From: Cloacimonetes bacterium UBA6097
Lineage (GTDB): Bacteria > Cloacimonadota > Cloacimonadia > Cloacimonadales > Cloacimonadaceae
Assembly: GCA_002435865.1 (NCBI GenBank)
Contig: DIWV01000010.1
Span: 1 to 64,000, forward strand
DNA: 64,000 nucleotides
Direction of reading: 5' to 3'
The translations under genes were made by a program, and so were the position numbers. Below the pieces are notes generated by a model. That model had not been told where the DNA came from. It searched no databases and saw only the letters and a program-made list of their open reading frames with translations. Shown in pieces: positions 62,784 to 64,000 of this stretch; position 1 is the stretch's first letter, and the number at the start of each line of letters is the position of its first letter.

Positions 62784-63803
62784 CTAATACAGAACCTTTG
62801 CTAAGTTCCCAACCTTTGATTTTTCAATTTTACCAATTATTATGCCACAGGTTTGCTTTAATACTTTGGAAGCATCTTTCTCTGCAACAACCAGTATCAT
62901 ACCTAAGCCAAGATTAAATACTTTTTGCATTTCTGTGTGCGGTACTTTACCCAGAACTTTCAGCCATTGGAAAATAGCAGGAACTTCCCAGCTTTTTTCA
63001 TCAACTATAGCACATAAACCATCCGGAATTATCCTGCTCAGGTTGCCCGGAATGCCGCCACCGGTTATGTGAGCCATGCCGTGAATCAGGTCTTTCTCGA
63101 GCATCGGTTCTATAACTTTCAAGTAAGATTTATGGACAGCCAGGAAGGCATCAGCGACAGTACAATCAAGCTCTCCGATGTAAGAACCGACTGTAAGTTT
63201 ATTCTTCTCAAGTACACTTCTGGCAAGAGAATAGCCATTTGTATGTAAACCATTACTTGATAGCCCGATTAGTGTGTCGCCTGTCTTGATTTTTTGTCCT
63301 GTGATTAGTTTTTCTTTCTCCACCATGCCGATGATTGTACCTGCCAAATCAAAATCGCCTTTGGCATAAAAACCCGGCATTTCTGCCATTTCCCCACCGA
63401 TAAGCGCACAGCCATTTTCTTTACAGGCTTTGACAAATCCGGAGATAATCTGTTCAATCTGTTTGGGCTCAAGCTTACCAACACCGATATAATCCAGGAA
63501 AAACTGCGGAATAGCACCCTGTACTAATATATCATTAACACAATGATTAACAAGATCCTGCCCTACAGTATCAAACCTGCCTGCCTGGATGGCAAGGCGC
63601 AGTTTGGTGCCAACCCCGTCAGTGCTTGATACAAGAATTGGCTTTTTCCATTGAGATAAATCAATTTGATAAAGCCCGCCAAAGCTGCCGAGTTCGCTCA
63701 GTACGTTTTTATTATAAGTGGTTTTAACTTTTTGTTTGATGGCTTTTACAGCCTGTTCACCGGCTTCAATGTTTACACCTGATTTCCTGTAACTGATAGG
63801 CAT
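62784..63803 (-). CDS. purM: Phosphoribosylformylglycinamidine cyclo-ligase (AIR synthetase)
   Basis: PurM makes aminoimidazole ribotide in purine synthesis. Family blocks: YRKSGVNIEAGEQAVKAIKQ, VSSTDGVGTKLRLAI, DLVNHCVNDILVQGAIPQFFLDYIG, ALIGGEMAEMPGFY, GLSSNGLHTNGYSLAR and HITGGGIPGNLSRIIP. 339 residues is normal. Its ATG overlaps the stop of the upstream PfkB-type gene. Confidence 0.96.
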   Translation of the reverse strand: MPISYRKSGVNIEAGEQAVKAIKQKVKTTYNKNVLSELGSFGGLYQIDLSQWKKPILVSSTDGVGTKLRLAIQAGRFDTVGQDLVNHCVNDILVQGAIPQFFLDYIGVGKLEPKQIEQIISGFVKACKENGCALIGGEMAEMPGFYAKGDFDLAGTIIGMVEKEKLITGQKIKTGDTLIGLSSNGLHTNGYSLARSVLEKNKLTVGSYIGELDCTVADAFLAVHKSYLKVIEPMLEKDLIHGMAHITGGGIPGNLSRIIPDGLCAIVDEKSWEVPAIFQWLKVLGKVPHTEMQKVFNLGLGMILVVAEKDASKVLKQTCGIIIGKIEKSKVGNLAKVLY

Positions 63804-64000
63804 CAGATTTTCATCCAGAGTTTAAGCTCATCCTGCATGAGCTGTATGTGGTCAAAGGAATGATTAGCAAGCTTGACAACACTGAATTCACTCACGTTCA
63901 AAGCTGCCATTACGGTTCCATACAGACAGGCTTCCTTGAGGTTTTGGGGCGTCATCTCACCTACCTTGGCAAGATAGCCCATAAAACCACCTGCAAACGA
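63803..64000 (-). CDS. PfkB/ribokinase-family carbohydrate kinase, C-terminal part (truncated by window edge)
   Basis: Reading the minus strand from the window edge gives SFAGGFMGYLAKVG, the end of the PfkB signature DSFAGGF-GYL, then YGTVMAALNVSEFSVVKLAN and a TGA at 63803-63805. 65 residues are visible; the catalytic Asp lies just outside the window. Stop and purM ATG overlap (TGATG), so both are co-transcribed. Substrate unknown. Confidence 0.8.
   Translation of the reverse strand, partial: SFAGGFMGYLAKVGEMTPQNLKEACLYGTVMAALNVSEFSVVKLANHSFDHIQLMQDELKLWMKI

Noticed and set aside
1..64000. tRNA or rRNA genes
   Set aside because: I looked for cloverleaf-like blocks and GGTTCGA-type loops in the gaps and saw none; a tRNAscan run would settle it.

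Overview
The window reads as a chromosomal segment of an anaerobic, Gram-negative, fermentative bacterium of moderate to low GC. Candidatus Cloacimonadota (WWE1) or a close FCB-group relative is my best guess. This is an inference from gene content: an aldehyde:ferredoxin oxidoreductase, a COG2403-type GTPase next to a carbamate kinase, FG-GAP proteins with type IX-style C-terminal sorting tails, TldD/PmbA, a DUF4175-like Gln-rich protein, and many lipoproteins. No rRNA or tRNA gene was recognised, so the taxonomy is untested.

Layout. 1-8.9 kb, mostly + strand: AOR C-terminus, a membrane protein with a possible frameshift, a polysaccharide-deacetylase-like protein, uppP, holA, malQ, a candidate structured RNA, a cyclic-2,3-diphosphoglycerate-synthetase-like GTPase and arcC. 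9.1-13.1 kb, minus: a three-gene signalling operon (multi-PAS kinase, receiver protein, membrane protein). 13.4-17.2 kb: an AT-rich accessory island holding an unlisted 35-residue hydrophobic peptide, a UvrD/GajB-like helicase and a HEPN-type protein with an Rx4H motif. It lies between two related palindromic repeats. 17.2-24.6 kb, minus: prepilin peptidase (apparently CTG-started), aminotransferase, asnS, an oxidoreductase, a threonine-dehydrogenase-like SDR and a THUMP methyltransferase. 24.8-29.9 kb: an Fe-S protein, radA, and a redox operon (glutaredoxin, MarR, OsmC, thioredoxin lipoprotein). 30-40.5 kb: tldD/pmbA with a metal-ligand-depleted amidohydrolase, a ROK kinase, a receiver-histidine kinase lacking its phospho-acceptor His, a RodZ-like protein, dapF, dapB and a PepT-like peptidase. 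40.7-47.2 kb: three mosaic FG-GAP paralogues and an FGE-like lipoprotein, separated by 0.9 kb of repeats. 47.6-64 kb: an outer-membrane protein, ndk, uvrB, an EamA half-transporter, two ABC transporter genes without a permease, a Xer recombinase, guaB, a TPR protein, a DUF4175-like protein, purM and the end of a PfkB-type kinase.

Two things stand out. (1) Seven intergenic palindromes at about 0.7, 13.7, 17.0, 26.3, 47.4, 53.1 and 62.6 kb differ in sequence but are all built of exactly 11-nt units kept in register through the hairpin centre. Several carry compensatory changes in the stems. (2) The peptide-helicase-HEPN cassette at 13.86-16.66 kb has its own promoter and resembles an undescribed defence or toxin-antitoxin-like locus.

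Housekeeping genes are tightly packed, often with 4-13 bp overlaps. Most convergent or operon ends carry hairpin terminators or repeat elements. Everything here was read by eye; no database search or folding was run.
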